DNA of 64,000 nucleotides from Bin87 sp965203985. Lineage in GTDB: Bacteria > Chloroflexota > Dehalococcoidia > Lucifugimonadales > UBA3495. The notes under the pieces are model-generated. The model searched no databases and was not told the origin of the DNA. It saw nothing but the letters and a program-made list of their open reading frames with translations. This document shows positions 44,144 through 52,600 of the stretch, in pieces. Position 1 is the stretch's first letter. Each line of letters begins with the position of its first letter. A program made the translations under genes and the position numbers. The DNA lies in the NCBI GenBank assembly GCA_965203985.1, contig CBDBDS010000013.1, positions 1 through 64,000 of the forward strand. The letters run 5' to 3'.

Positions 44144-44422
44144 GTCAGCATCAGGATTTACGGGATTTTATGATCGGGCAGGATTGGGATATCTCCTTGT
44201 AGCTGTTCAGAATTCAGGGGGTTGTCATTGCGAGGCGCTTGCGCCGTGGCAATCTCGACGCCGTAGCAGCAACCCCTGCCCCGACGGGACTCCCTTGAGA
44301 CAACGGGATTGCCGCGCTTCGCTCGCAATGACACTTTCCCCGCAACTCTGAACAATTACATCTCCTTCACAGAATGGCCCCAATCCCGATAATCCGCTAA
44401 TCTCGAAAATCCTGCTTCTGAC
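44144..44422. repeat. Family A palindromic repeat, interrupted by a family B element
   Basis: The outer ends are GTCAGCATCAGGATTTACGG (44144) and AAAATCCTGCTTCTGAC (to 44422). Without the inner insertion at 44199-44359 and one ATCTCCTT copy, it would be a 110-bp member like the copy at 58403. It lies in the 530-bp gap between the HNH-methylase and CoA-transferase genes. Confidence 0.85.
44199..44359. mobile_element. Family B MITE-like element nested in a family A repeat
   Basis: A 161-bp element with ends GTAGCTGTTCAGA and TCTGAACAATTAC, which are complementary at 11 of 13 positions. It is flanked by perfect 8-bp direct repeats ATCTCCTT (44191-44198 and 44360-44367). The interior is the GTCATTGCGAG...CTCGCAATGAC palindrome. 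It has no coding capacity, so must have been moved by a transposase elsewhere. Confidence 0.88.
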
Positions 44423-44575
44423 AAATTACTAAACCGGGTACGCATGGGACCGCCCGACTCGCGAGATATCGCGGATGGCGCCGACAGCGAAAAGGCCGTA
44501 CCATTGGGCCGGCAGCCGTCCCAGGGGCACAGGCACGGTGACACACGACATTGGAGGACTGCCAAGGGGGGAGCG

Positions 44576-47002
44576 ATGGCGCAGGTCTTTGACGGAATCA
44601 CCGTTCTGGACTTCACTAGCGGGCGCGCCGGCGGCGTGGCCACCATGGTGATGTCCGACTTTGGCGCGGAGGTCATCAAGGTCGAGCCGCCTGGTGGTGA
44701 GAAATTCCGAGACGCGCCCGGTTCCATACAGTGGAACCGTGGGAAGAAGAGCGTCGTCCTGGACCTGAAGACCGAGCCGGGCCGAGACCGGGCCAGGGAG
44801 TTGTCGAGGCTGGCCGACGTGGTGGTGGAGAACTTTCGGCCGGGCGTCGCCCAGCGGCTTGGCGTGGACTACGAAAGCCTGCGCGACGAGCACCCCGGTC
44901 TGGTGTATGCCACGCTGACCGGCTTCGGGTCCCACGGGCCCTACGCCAACTACAAGGGATACGACGCGGTGGTCGCCGCCAAGAGCGGTCGGATGATGAT
45001 GTTCGCCGAGCAGAATCCGCGCGAGGGCCCCAACTACGTGGTGGTGCAGGGCGTTTGCCACGCCGCCGCCACGGCCCTGCTGCGCGGCATCACGGCCGCC
45101 CTGTACGTGCGGGAGAAGACCGGCCGAGGCCAGCGGGTGGAGACCAGCATGCTGAAGGCCGTGACCACCTACGACCACGTGTCCTGGGTCCACGGGCAGA
45201 TGGTGGAGAACCGGCCCGACGAATACCCGCCGGACCCCCGGGTGGGCATCGGGCGGCCCAATCCCACGGGCTACCTGCCGGCGCGCACGAAGGACGGCCA
45301 GTGGATCCAGCTGGGCAACGTGGTGGAGCGGCTGTTCCGGTCGATGATGCACTGGCTGGACATGGACTTCATCTACGAGGACCCGCGGTTCGAGACGGCG
45401 CCCCGGCTGGACCAGGATGCCGTGGCCGCGCTGGAACGGATCATGCTGGAGAAGGTCCAGCAGAAGACGCTGGACGAGTGGATGGGCATATTCCTGGGCG
45501 AGGCCGGCAACGTGGCCGCCGAGCCTTACTACACCTCCGAACGGGCGCTGGAGCATCCCCAGATCGTGCACAACGGCAACGTGCAGCGTGTCCACGTCCC
45601 GGCGGTGGGTGACACGCGGCACCTCGGCCCCATGGTGAGCATGAAAGAGACGCCGGGCAGCACGCCGGGACCGGCTCCGCTTCCGGGACAGCACACCGAG
45701 GAAGTGCTGGCGCGGTTGGGCAGCAGCAACGGGAGTCGATCCAATGGCTCCAGGGCGCCGATGCCCGAGCGGGCGCTGGAGGGGATCACGCTGCTGGACC
45801 TGGCGACGGTGATCAACGGCCCGCTGGGCTGCGCGCTGGTGGCCGAACTGGGCGCGCGGGTGATCCGCATCGAGGCGCCGGGCGGCGACTGGGGACGGCA
45901 GGGCCTGCCCTTCTCGGCGCACCGGACCATGGCGGGGTCCGAGTGCATCTGCCTTGACCTCAAGACCGAGGAAGGCCAGGAGATCATGGGCAAGCTGGCG
46001 GCCAGGGCCGACCTGTTGCTGCACAGCATGCGGCCGGGCGCGCCGGAACGGACGGGCATCGGATACGAGCAGCTGAAGGAGATCAACCCTGACCTGGTGT
46101 ACCTGTACGCCGGCGGGTACGGCTCCACCGGGCCCTACTCGCACCGGCCGTCCATGGCGCCCATCGCCGGCGCGGTATCCGGCGGCGGCGTGGCGCAGAT
46201 GGGGCGGGACGCTTTCCCGCCGCCAGATCAGCCCATGACCATCGACGAGATTGCCGCCGTATCCAAACGGCTCAAGCGGGCCAACGACGGCACCGCCGAC
46301 CACAACACGGCCATGGTCAACGCCGTGGGCCTGCTGCTGGGCCTGTACGCACGGGAGCGAACCGGCGCGGCGCAGTACGTCGAGTCGACGATGATCGCGG
46401 CCAACGCCTACGCCAACATCGACGACTTCTACTGGCACGAGGACAAGCCGGCGCGGCCGCTGCCGGACCGGGACGGGTACGGGTTGCACGCGCTGTACCG
46501 GCTGTACCGGGCAAAGACGGGCTGGGTGTTCCTGGCCTGCCCATTCGAGGACGAGTGGGAGGCGCTGTGCCAGACCATCGAGCGGACGGATCTGCTGGAT
46601 GATCCCCGGTTTGCCAGCGCCGACAAGCGGCAGGAGCACGACGACGCGCTGGCCGAGGAGTTGGGCCGGGTGTTCGACACAAACGAGCCGTTGCACTGGG
46701 AACGGCTGCTGACGGCCGCGGACGTGGCGTGCGTAAGGGCCGAAGATCGCGGGATGTACTACTTCTTCAACGACGACCCCCACGTGCGGGAGCAGGGGAT
46801 GCTGACCGACGTGTCGGCTCCCCGGTTCGGCAAGTTCTGGCGGTACGCTCCGGTGGTTGAGTTCTCGGATACCTCGGGCAAGGCCGGGCCGGGGCCGCTC
46901 AGGGGCCAGCACACCCGGCCCATCCTGCAGGAGTTGGGGTACAGCGACGCCCAGATCCTCGACTTCAAGCAACGCCGGGTGGTGGACTGGGAGGAGGAAT
47001 AG
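44576..47002 (+). CDS. CaiB/BaiF-family CoA-transferase, tandem two-domain fusion
   Basis: An 808-residue protein of two class III CoA-transferase domains (about 1-385 and 398-808) joined by a Gly/Ser/Asn-rich linker (SSNGSRSNGSRAP). Class III enzymes move CoA between carboxylic acids and have a catalytic Asp before the 'N-T-G'-type helix. In the C-terminal half this Asp is kept (D575 in ADHNTAM), while in the N-terminal half the same position is C161 (QGVCHAAATA). So only one of two sites seems catalytic (inference from alignment by eye). AAGGGGGGAG precedes ATG. The thiolase-like gene starts 3 bp after its stop. Confidence 0.9.
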   Translation: MAQVFDGITVLDFTSGRAGGVATMVMSDFGAEVIKVEPPGGEKFRDAPGSIQWNRGKKSVVLDLKTEPGRDRARELSRLADVVVENFRPGVAQRLGVDYESLRDEHPGLVYATLTGFGSHGPYANYKGYDAVVAAKSGRMMMFAEQNPREGPNYVVVQGVCHAAATALLRGITAALYVREKTGRGQRVETSMLKAVTTYDHVSWVHGQMVENRPDEYPPDPRVGIGRPNPTGYLPARTKDGQWIQLGNVVERLFRSMMHWLDMDFIYEDPRFETAPRLDQDAVAALERIMLEKVQQKTLDEWMGIFLGEAGNVAAEPYYTSERALEHPQIVHNGNVQRVHVPAVGDTRHLGPMVSMKETPGSTPGPAPLPGQHTEEVLARLGSSNGSRSNGSRAPMPERALEGITLLDLATVINGPLGCALVAELGARVIRIEAPGGDWGRQGLPFSAHRTMAGSECICLDLKTEEGQEIMGKLAARADLLLHSMRPGAPERTGIGYEQLKEINPDLVYLYAGGYGSTGPYSHRPSMAPIAGAVSGGGVAQMGRDAFPPPDQPMTIDEIAAVSKRLKRANDGTADHNTAMVNAVGLLLGLYARERTGAAQYVESTMIAANAYANIDDFYWHEDKPARPLPDRDGYGLHALYRLYRAKTGWVFLACPFEDEWEALCQTIERTDLLDDPRFASADKRQEHDDALAEELGRVFDTNEPLHWERLLTAADVACVRAEDRGMYYFFNDDPHVREQGMLTDVSAPRFGKFWRYAPVVEFSDTSGKAGPGPLRGQHTRPILQELGYSDAQILDFKQRRVVDWEEE

Positions 47003-47005
47003 CAG

Positions 47006-48199
47006 ATGATGGCGCCCAACATCATCCCCGCCGACACCAACGGCATACGGGACAAGGCGGCGATCGTCGGCATCGGCGAAACGGAGTTCTCGTGGGACTC
47101 GGGTCGCAGCGAGTTGCAGTTGGCATCGGAGGCGATCAAGGCGGCGTGCGACGACGCCGGCATTTCGCCGCGGGACATCGACGGCCTGATCCGCTACGAC
47201 ATGGAGTCGAACCACGAGACGCTGCTGACGCAGTCCCTGGGCATCAAGAACCTGCGCCACTGGGAGTCGATCTCCTACGGCGGCGGCGCGGGCAACGCTA
47301 CGGTGGGACACGCGGCGGCGGCCATAGCGGCCGGTTATGCCAACTACGTGGTGTGCTTTCGCGCCGCCAACCTCCGCTCCGGCGTGCGCCTGGGGCGGGC
47401 AAGGGGTCCCGAAAGCATACCCGGCGGGGCCGACAGTTTTGCGGTGCCGTGGGGCAACATGGCGCCGGCGCACCGGTTCGGCATGTTCGTGCGCCGATAC
47501 ATGCATGAATACGGAGCCATCAGCCGCCACTTCGGTTGGGTGGCCGTGACCCTGCGGGAGCATGCCTCGCGGAACCCGCGGGCGCTGCGCCGGGAGCCCA
47601 TCACCATCGACGACCACCAGAACTCGCGCATGGTGGTGGACCCGCTGCACGTGCTGGATTTCTGCCAGGAAAACGACGGGGCCGCCGCCGTAGTGATGAC
47701 CACCGCCGAGCGGGCGCGGGAACTGCGTCACTCCAACACCCTGACCCTGGTGGAAGCGGCGGCCCAGGGCTCCGGCCCGCGCAACGACGGGATCATCTAC
47801 CGGCCCGACCTGGCCGTGGCGGAGTCGGAGCACACGGCGCGGGACCTGTGGGCCCGGGCCCGGCTCAGCGCGTCGGACATGGACGCGATGATGTTCTACG
47901 ACCACTTCACGCCGTTCTGCTTGATCAACCTGGAGACCTACGGGTTTGTGCCGCCGGGCGAGGCCAAGGACTTCGTGGAGGGCGGCGAGAACATCCGGTT
48001 CGACGGCGCGCTTCCCGTCAACACCCACGGCGGCAACCACTCCGAGGCGTACATCCACGGCCTGACCCACGTGCAGGAGGCGGTGCGCCTGATCCGCGGG
48101 GATTCCACCGCGCAGCCGCCGCACAAAACCATCAACCGCGTGCTGTCGTGCAGCAGCGTCGCCCAGCTGAGCGGCGCGGTGATAATCCGCCGGGGATAG
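47006..48199 (+). CDS. Thiolase-like (SCP-x/Ltp2-type) protein lacking the nucleophile Cys
   Basis: A 397-residue thiolase-fold protein. Where thiolases have the acylated Cys (…C-A-S-G…), this sequence reads 'SISYGGGAGNATVGHAAAAI', so there is no Cys. The C-terminal part has 'LPVNTHGGNHSEAYIHGLTHVQEAV' and a late 'CSSVAQLSGAVI'. This pattern matches lipid-transfer-type thiolase homologues such as the aldolase Ltp2 in steroid side-chain breakdown, which works with a DUF35 protein. Here a DUF35 gene follows 11 bp later. A retro-aldol cleavage of a CoA-linked substrate is the best inference. Confidence 0.85.
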   Translation: MMAPNIIPADTNGIRDKAAIVGIGETEFSWDSGRSELQLASEAIKAACDDAGISPRDIDGLIRYDMESNHETLLTQSLGIKNLRHWESISYGGGAGNATVGHAAAAIAAGYANYVVCFRAANLRSGVRLGRARGPESIPGGADSFAVPWGNMAPAHRFGMFVRRYMHEYGAISRHFGWVAVTLREHASRNPRALRREPITIDDHQNSRMVVDPLHVLDFCQENDGAAAVVMTTAERARELRHSNTLTLVEAAAQGSGPRNDGIIYRPDLAVAESEHTARDLWARARLSASDMDAMMFYDHFTPFCLINLETYGFVPPGEAKDFVEGGENIRFDGALPVNTHGGNHSEAYIHGLTHVQEAVRLIRGDSTAQPPHKTINRVLSCSSVAQLSGAVIIRRG

Positions 48200-48210
48200 C
48201 GAGGAACCGT

Positions 48211-48699
48211 ATGGTCCAGCAAAGCGAATCCGCAGCCAAATCTCGGCCGATGATCGCGCCCCTGGAGGGCGTACCGCTGCCCGACCTGGAGCGCGTCCCT
48301 GATTACGAGCAGGGGTTCTGGGAAGGCACGCGGACCGGCGATCTTCGCATCCAGCGGTGCGCGGCCTGCGGACGGTTCCGCCACCTGCCGACGCCGATGT
48401 GTCCCGAGTGCTCATCGCTGCAATACGACTGGACGACGGTCAGCGGCCGGGGGGTCGTCTACTCGTTTGTCATCGTGCGCCATCCCGTGCATCCCGCCAT
48501 CCGCGAGCGGGAGCAGACTCCCTACAACATCTGCATGATCGAGCTGGAGGAGCAGGAGGGACTGCGGGTGTGCAGCAACGTCCTGCATGTCGCGCCCGAG
48601 GACATCAGCATCGGTATGCCGGTGCGGGTGACTTTCATTCCCACCGCTGACGACCCGGATGTGGTGCTGCCGGTGTTCGTGCCCGTATCCGAGCAATAA
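48211..48699 (+). CDS. Zn-ribbon/OB-fold (DUF35) protein, probable thiolase partner
   Basis: A 162-residue protein with an N-terminal rubredoxin-like zinc ribbon (C-A-A-C and C-P-E-C in 'IQRCAACGRFRHLPTPMCPEC') followed by an OB-fold with 'GRGVVYSFVIVRHPVHP'. DUF35 proteins bind acyl-CoA and form complexes with thiolase-like enzymes or enoyl-CoA hydratases. GAGGA precedes ATG, 11 bp after the thiolase-like stop, so co-transcription and complex formation are likely. The fused CoA-transferase upstream would supply the CoA ester. Confidence 0.92.
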   Translation: MVQQSESAAKSRPMIAPLEGVPLPDLERVPDYEQGFWEGTRTGDLRIQRCAACGRFRHLPTPMCPECSSLQYDWTTVSGRGVVYSFVIVRHPVHPAIREREQTPYNICMIELEEQEGLRVCSNVLHVAPEDISIGMPVRVTFIPTADDPDVVLPVFVPVSEQ

Positions 48700-48768
48700 A
48701 TGGCCGGTCCCGTTCTGTGACCCGAAGCGTCACGAAATAAATGGCCAGCCCCAAGGAGTGTGAAATTC

Positions 48769-49905
48769 ATGGCCAACGCCTTCGGCAAGATAATCGCCAA
48801 CGTGGAGCGGCTGCACCGGCTGATGGACGAGGAGGGCGTGTCGGCGGTGGTGGCGCGCTCGGGCAAGAACTTCACCTACCTGGCCGGGTTCGCCTATCCC
48901 GGCACGCTGGCGCGGCACCTGGAGTTTCCCGACTCGCCGCGGGAGGTGCTGCTGGTTTGGCCGCGACACGGCGGTCCGGTGCTGGTGCTGAACTCCTACG
49001 CCGCGCCGCTGGCCCGCCGCGACTCGTGGCTGGAGCGCATCGAGGTGGTGGACGATTACGCGGAGTCGCCCTACGAGCGGGCGGCCGCCGTGCTGCGGGA
49101 ACTGGGGCTGGCCGAGGAAACCATCGGGTTCGAGAAGAGCTACGTCAGCGCCAACCGGTGGGAGGAGATCGGGCTGCTGCTGCCCCGGGCGCGCATCGTG
49201 GACAGCACCGAGCCGATGGACCGGGTGCGCTGGATCAAGACGCCCGAGGAGGTGGCGGCCCTGGAGGCCGGCGCGCAACTGCTGGACGAGGCCTACCTGG
49301 AGGTGCTGCCCACGGTGCGGCCCGGCGACACGGAACGGCTGGTGCACAGCCGCATCGTGGAGAGCTGCCTGCGGCGGGGCGCCAACTGGACGCACGGCAT
49401 CCTGAACTCCAGCCGCAACACCGTGGGCTACGGCGGCGAGAGCGACCTGGCCTTCGAGGCCGGTGACATCATCCGCAACGACTACGTCGCATACCTCAAC
49501 GGCTATCCCGGCCACCAGTCGCGCACGGTCTGCGTGGGCGAGCCCTCAGCCGAGCAGAAACGGACCTACCAGGTGGTGCTGGACATCTACCGGGGCACCA
49601 TCGACCGGTGCGTCCCCGGCGCGCGGGCGGCGGACATCTACCACTTCGCCAACGACGCCTTCCACAACGCCGGCTTCGATGGCAACGTGGCGCTGGCCGG
49701 CCACGGCGTGGGCGCGTGGTGGCACCAGCAGGAGCCGTACATGGTGCCGTCCAGCGACCGCGTGCTGGAGGAGGGCATGGTCGTCGCGCTGGAGCCGCAC
49801 ATCGGCCCCTGCTGGCACCTGCAGGACATGGTTCTGGTCACCGACGGCGCGCCCCGGCTGCTGTCGCCGCTGATGAGCACCGACGGGATGCTGGTGGCGG
49901 GGTAG
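48769..49905 (+). CDS. M24-family (Xaa-Pro peptidase/creatinase-like) protein with altered metal site
   Basis: A 378-residue pita-bread-fold protein. The N-terminal creatinase-like domain is about 1-155, and the catalytic domain follows. Usual metal ligands are D, D, H, E, E. Here the first Asp is present (RNDYVAY) but the second position is His (GYPGHQSRTV), the His ligand remains (AGHGVGAWWH), E is present (VVALEPHIG), and the last Glu seems to be Gln (LQDMVLVT). Two changed ligands suggest it does not use the standard dinuclear metal centre, as in creatinase. It lies 69 bp after the DUF35 gene. AAGGAG precedes ATG 48769. Confidence 0.85.
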   Translation: MANAFGKIIANVERLHRLMDEEGVSAVVARSGKNFTYLAGFAYPGTLARHLEFPDSPREVLLVWPRHGGPVLVLNSYAAPLARRDSWLERIEVVDDYAESPYERAAAVLRELGLAEETIGFEKSYVSANRWEEIGLLLPRARIVDSTEPMDRVRWIKTPEEVAALEAGAQLLDEAYLEVLPTVRPGDTERLVHSRIVESCLRRGANWTHGILNSSRNTVGYGGESDLAFEAGDIIRNDYVAYLNGYPGHQSRTVCVGEPSAEQKRTYQVVLDIYRGTIDRCVPGARAADIYHFANDAFHNAGFDGNVALAGHGVGAWWHQQEPYMVPSSDRVLEEGMVVALEPHIGPCWHLQDMVLVTDGAPRLLSPLMSTDGMLVAG

Positions 49906-50057
49906 GGCGCTTTTAGGTAAGCGAGTTTCTGGTCGGAAACAATCGCCTGAATGAATCATTTGGTGTAAACTCATGCTAGACGAATATTAGATGCACAACG
50001 TAACGCACATGGAAATAGCCCGTCCTAAACAGGACCGCGTTCGACGAGGAAATTCGG

Positions 50058-50741
50058 ATGACCCAGCGAACTGTACTATTGCATTCTAACCACCAACTGT
50101 ACCTGCAAATTGCCCGTAGCAATCTCGAGCAGGGGTACAAGCATGAGGAGAATCTAACACATCATGCTCGATCGGAGTCGAGCCTACAAGAATTTTTCGT
50201 TCAGTCCACTGGACGCGATAACGCTGAGGATGCCGCGATCGGGAACTCTGAGCGCATAAGGTTACTTGTAGCTCAATGTCAATCGCTGACACAAGCCTGT
50301 GTTTTTGCGGCCATGGCTGCTGAAGCATTTATAAACTTTTATCCCCGATGGAAGTCTCAACCCGCTAGGCTCCTGAACTCTGTGGACAATTTATCGTTAG
50401 AAGCAAAATGGCTCGTGATACCGGCGTTGCTAAACAGTGGGCAAAGGTTGGATCCAGGGGAACGACCCATGCAAGACTTGCAATTTTTGGTTTCAACCCG
50501 AAACAAGCTTGTGCATAGCCGTCCCAAATCAGCCGTCACGGTTGTAGATGGCGAGCTCGTACCTCCCGACGGTTTCATGAGCAATTATTACGGGATATCA
50601 CTGAGCGAAGCAGACAAATGCGTCAAAACAGTCGGGCATTTGGTTCTCGGTTTGAATCAAATTGACCCCTCTGTAAATACGGACTGGTTAACCGAGGATT
50701 TGTATAACCCTCTTTTCTCTGTACCCCCAGTTAGCACCTAA
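50058..50741 (+). CDS. HEPN-like helical protein
   Basis: A 227-residue helical protein. R148-N-K-L-V-H153 in 'VSTRNKLVHSRPK' is an R-x4-H motif like that of HEPN ribonucleases. The helix 'LTQACVFAAMAAEAFINFYPRW' (about 78-99) fits the first helices of the fold. It is clearly A/T-rich relative to the surrounding genes. It faces, tail to tail, a small gene (50852-51196) related to 24688. If HEPN-like, it may cleave RNA under stress or phage attack; no active partner is evident. Confidence 0.6.
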   Translation: MTQRTVLLHSNHQLYLQIARSNLEQGYKHEENLTHHARSESSLQEFFVQSTGRDNAEDAAIGNSERIRLLVAQCQSLTQACVFAAMAAEAFINFYPRWKSQPARLLNSVDNLSLEAKWLVIPALLNSGQRLDPGERPMQDLQFLVSTRNKLVHSRPKSAVTVVDGELVPPDGFMSNYYGISLSEADKCVKTVGHLVLGLNQIDPSVNTDWLTEDLYNPLFSVPPVST

Positions 50742-50851
50742 CGTTCTCAACGAGGCGACTTACAAGCAGCTGTGTTGATCCGTTCGCGAGGATGCTTGAC
50801 GCCCCACCTCCATCAACGTCCGCTAACCCACACAGAGAAGGCTTTGCCACA

Positions 50852-51196
50852 TCATGCATTGACGTCCGGCAGATGACCTTCCGAGATCAACTTTCTGATC
50901 TGCTGGTGTTCTTTCGCGTGGGTATAGGACTGCGTGATGATGGGCGTGGGAACGTAGGGCACTAAAGCGTCCAGGTTGCGTCGGTTGAATCCGGACAGGA
51001 TCTTCGGATCCAATTCAACGTCGGGGCTGTCATACACGATCGAAAGGTGGGTATAGGGTTCCCCATCGTTCCCTATGCGGGTCTCGACGTTGATTTCGAC
51101 CAACGAGACCTCGCCTTTGAATTGCGCTTCCAGGTCGCGCTTGGCGATCTTCGCTATGTGTTGCTTGCTGTCTTCGGTGAGCAGAATGTCAGCCAT
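50852..51196 (-). CDS. Small protein of unknown function, paralogue of 24688-24981
   Basis: A 114-residue protein. Its strands 'VSLVEINVETRI' and 'LSIVYDSP', the L-D-P-K-I-L-S-G-F segment and the following P-T-P-I-I-T-Q-S-Y match in order the small protein at 24688 (LDPRTLIDF...PPAISY). No named domain was recognised. One copy sits beside a restriction pair and this one beside a HEPN-like gene. That raises the possibility of a defence accessory or antitoxin-like role, but there is no direct evidence. Confidence 0.55.
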   Translation of the reverse strand: MADILLTEDSKQHIAKIAKRDLEAQFKGEVSLVEINVETRIGNDGEPYTHLSIVYDSPDVELDPKILSGFNRRNLDALVPYVPTPIITQSYTHAKEHQQIRKLISEGHLPDVNA

Positions 51197-51458
51197 GATT
51201 TTCTTCCAACTGGGACTGATCGGTAGATAACGACCTGAAGGGCATCGACACTTTTGCCGGCGTGTTCAACGCACAACATATTGTATCGGACAATCAGATG
51301 CCCAACTCGTGCCGCCGGACCGCAGCGGTTTGCTGGAGCCTCGCTTGTCGCGAGGTCCGGCGGATGGCGAGCGGGCGGTAAGTTGCTTCCAAGTGCCGCG
51401 TCCCAACCCAACCAACTCAAACTCGAGGTAGCCCAGTTGGACGCCGGTTATTCCCTCC

Positions 51459-52271
51459 CTACCCCTCCACCTCCGCCAGGAACTCCAGCACCCGCTCCGT
51501 GTATTTTTCCGGCTCCTCGCTGTGGGGGCGGACTTCGGCCCAGCGGCAGTTGGGGACCAGGCGGTGGACGGCCTCGGCCAGGCCGCGGGGGTGGACGTCG
51601 TTGTTGCCCGGCATGACCATGGCCGGGACTGAGACGCTCTTGAGCGCCTTTTCGGTCATGCCCAGGGTCAGGTAGGGGCCGCCGAACAGGGCGTGGATGG
51701 TGTCGCGCATCACCTGGATGAAGTCCTCGGTGTTCATGGACTCCAGGTTCGCGCGGTAGTCGGCGTCGGTCTGGGCCAGCTCGGGGCTGAAGGGCGAGAA
51801 ACGGTCGTCGGGGTCGAAGGCGTCGACGATCGCGCCGATGCCCTGGTTCTCGGCCCAGTCCATGCTCTTGAACAGCTTGGCGGCCAGGTAGGCGTCGCAG
51901 ATGGTGCCGCCGGCGATGTTGGACGGGAAGATGGCGCGGACCCGCTCGGGCCGGCGCACGGCGCAGCCCAGGGAGATGGCCGCCCCGAAGGAGCCGCCGC
52001 CCAGGTTGGCCTGCTCGATGCCCAGGGTGTCCATCAGGCCGAACACGTCATCGCAGACCATGTCCCACGTCTGCACCACCATGGGGCTGCGGGACTGGCC
52101 GCCGAAGCGGCGGTCGTAGGTCACCACGCGGTGCTCCTGGGACAGCGCATCGATCACCGGCTGGTAGCTGCTGGCCTGGCCCTGGAGTCCGCCGGCAGAG
52201 AGAATGATGGGCGGACCGCTGCCGGTCTCCTCGTAATACAGTTCGGCTCCGTTCACTTTCGCAGTGGCCAT
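51459..52271 (-). CDS. Alpha/beta hydrolase
   Basis: A 270-residue alpha/beta hydrolase. The nucleophile elbow is G-G-G-S-F-G-A-A (Ser in NLGGGSFGAA), the acid is probably the Asp of 'VMPGNNDVHP', and the base the His of 'AEVRPHSEE'. The oxyanion-strand 'PPIILSAGGLQGQASSYQPVIDAL' is typical. The start at 52271 (MATAKVNG) has a good GGAGGT upstream; the longer frame is rejected. Such enzymes hydrolyse esters, lactones or carbon-carbon bonds in aromatic catabolism. It is divergent from the carboxymuconolactone decarboxylase-like gene, with a MITE between. Confidence 0.9.
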   Translation of the reverse strand: MATAKVNGAELYYEETGSGPPIILSAGGLQGQASSYQPVIDALSQEHRVVTYDRRFGGQSRSPMVVQTWDMVCDDVFGLMDTLGIEQANLGGGSFGAAISLGCAVRRPERVRAIFPSNIAGGTICDAYLAAKLFKSMDWAENQGIGAIVDAFDPDDRFSPFSPELAQTDADYRANLESMNTEDFIQVMRDTIHALFGGPYLTLGMTEKALKSVSVPAMVMPGNNDVHPRGLAEAVHRLVPNCRWAEVRPHSEEPEKYTERVLEFLAEVEG

Positions 52272-52430
52272 GGTCTTACCTCCGGCAGGCGTTCCCGTTT
52301 GCGGTGGGCGGTGTTGCGATGCTGTTGTGGCGAGTATAGATGGGGTCGGCGGCACCGGCAACGCTCCGCGGGAGCCACCGCTGCTTGTCCCAACGGTGGC
52401 GGTCTGATACAAGTGCAACCCATGGCCTTC

Positions 52431-52569
52431 TCTCGCGTGTACTCAGTTTGTCATCGCGAGGAGCGCAGCGACGTGGCGATCTCGTTCCTGCAGCAGCATC
52501 CGTTCCCCGGACGAGATTGCCGCGCTTCGCTCGCAATGACGGTTCGAGTGAAACTGAGTACGCGTGAGA
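52431..52569. mobile_element. Family C MITE-like element
   Basis: A 139-bp element with TCTCGCGTGTACTCAGTTT at the left and the complement of TCTCACGCGTACTCAGTTT at the right (17 of 19 positions match). The core is GTCATCGCGAG...CTCGCAATGAC. Flanking 8-mers TGGCCTTC and CGGCCGTC match at 6 of 8 positions. It ends 31 bp before the decarboxylase ATG, so it could change its promoter region. Confidence 0.8.
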
Positions 52570-52600
52570 CGGCCGTCTCACACCAAACTGGAGACAAGCA

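Noticed and set aside
44431..44450. A lone family C end (AAACCGGGTACGCATGGG) beside the nested repeat
   Set aside because: It resembles the complement of CCTCACGCGTACCCAGTTT but has changes and no partner end was found. Too weak to list as an element.
44429..48415. A very long open frame on the minus strand, antisense to the CoA-transferase and thiolase-like genes
   Set aside because: It is low in complexity, rich in Arg/His/Gly/Val, has no known domain and mirrors the codon pattern of the plus-strand genes, which have clear families and ribosome sites. It is an artefact of high GC.
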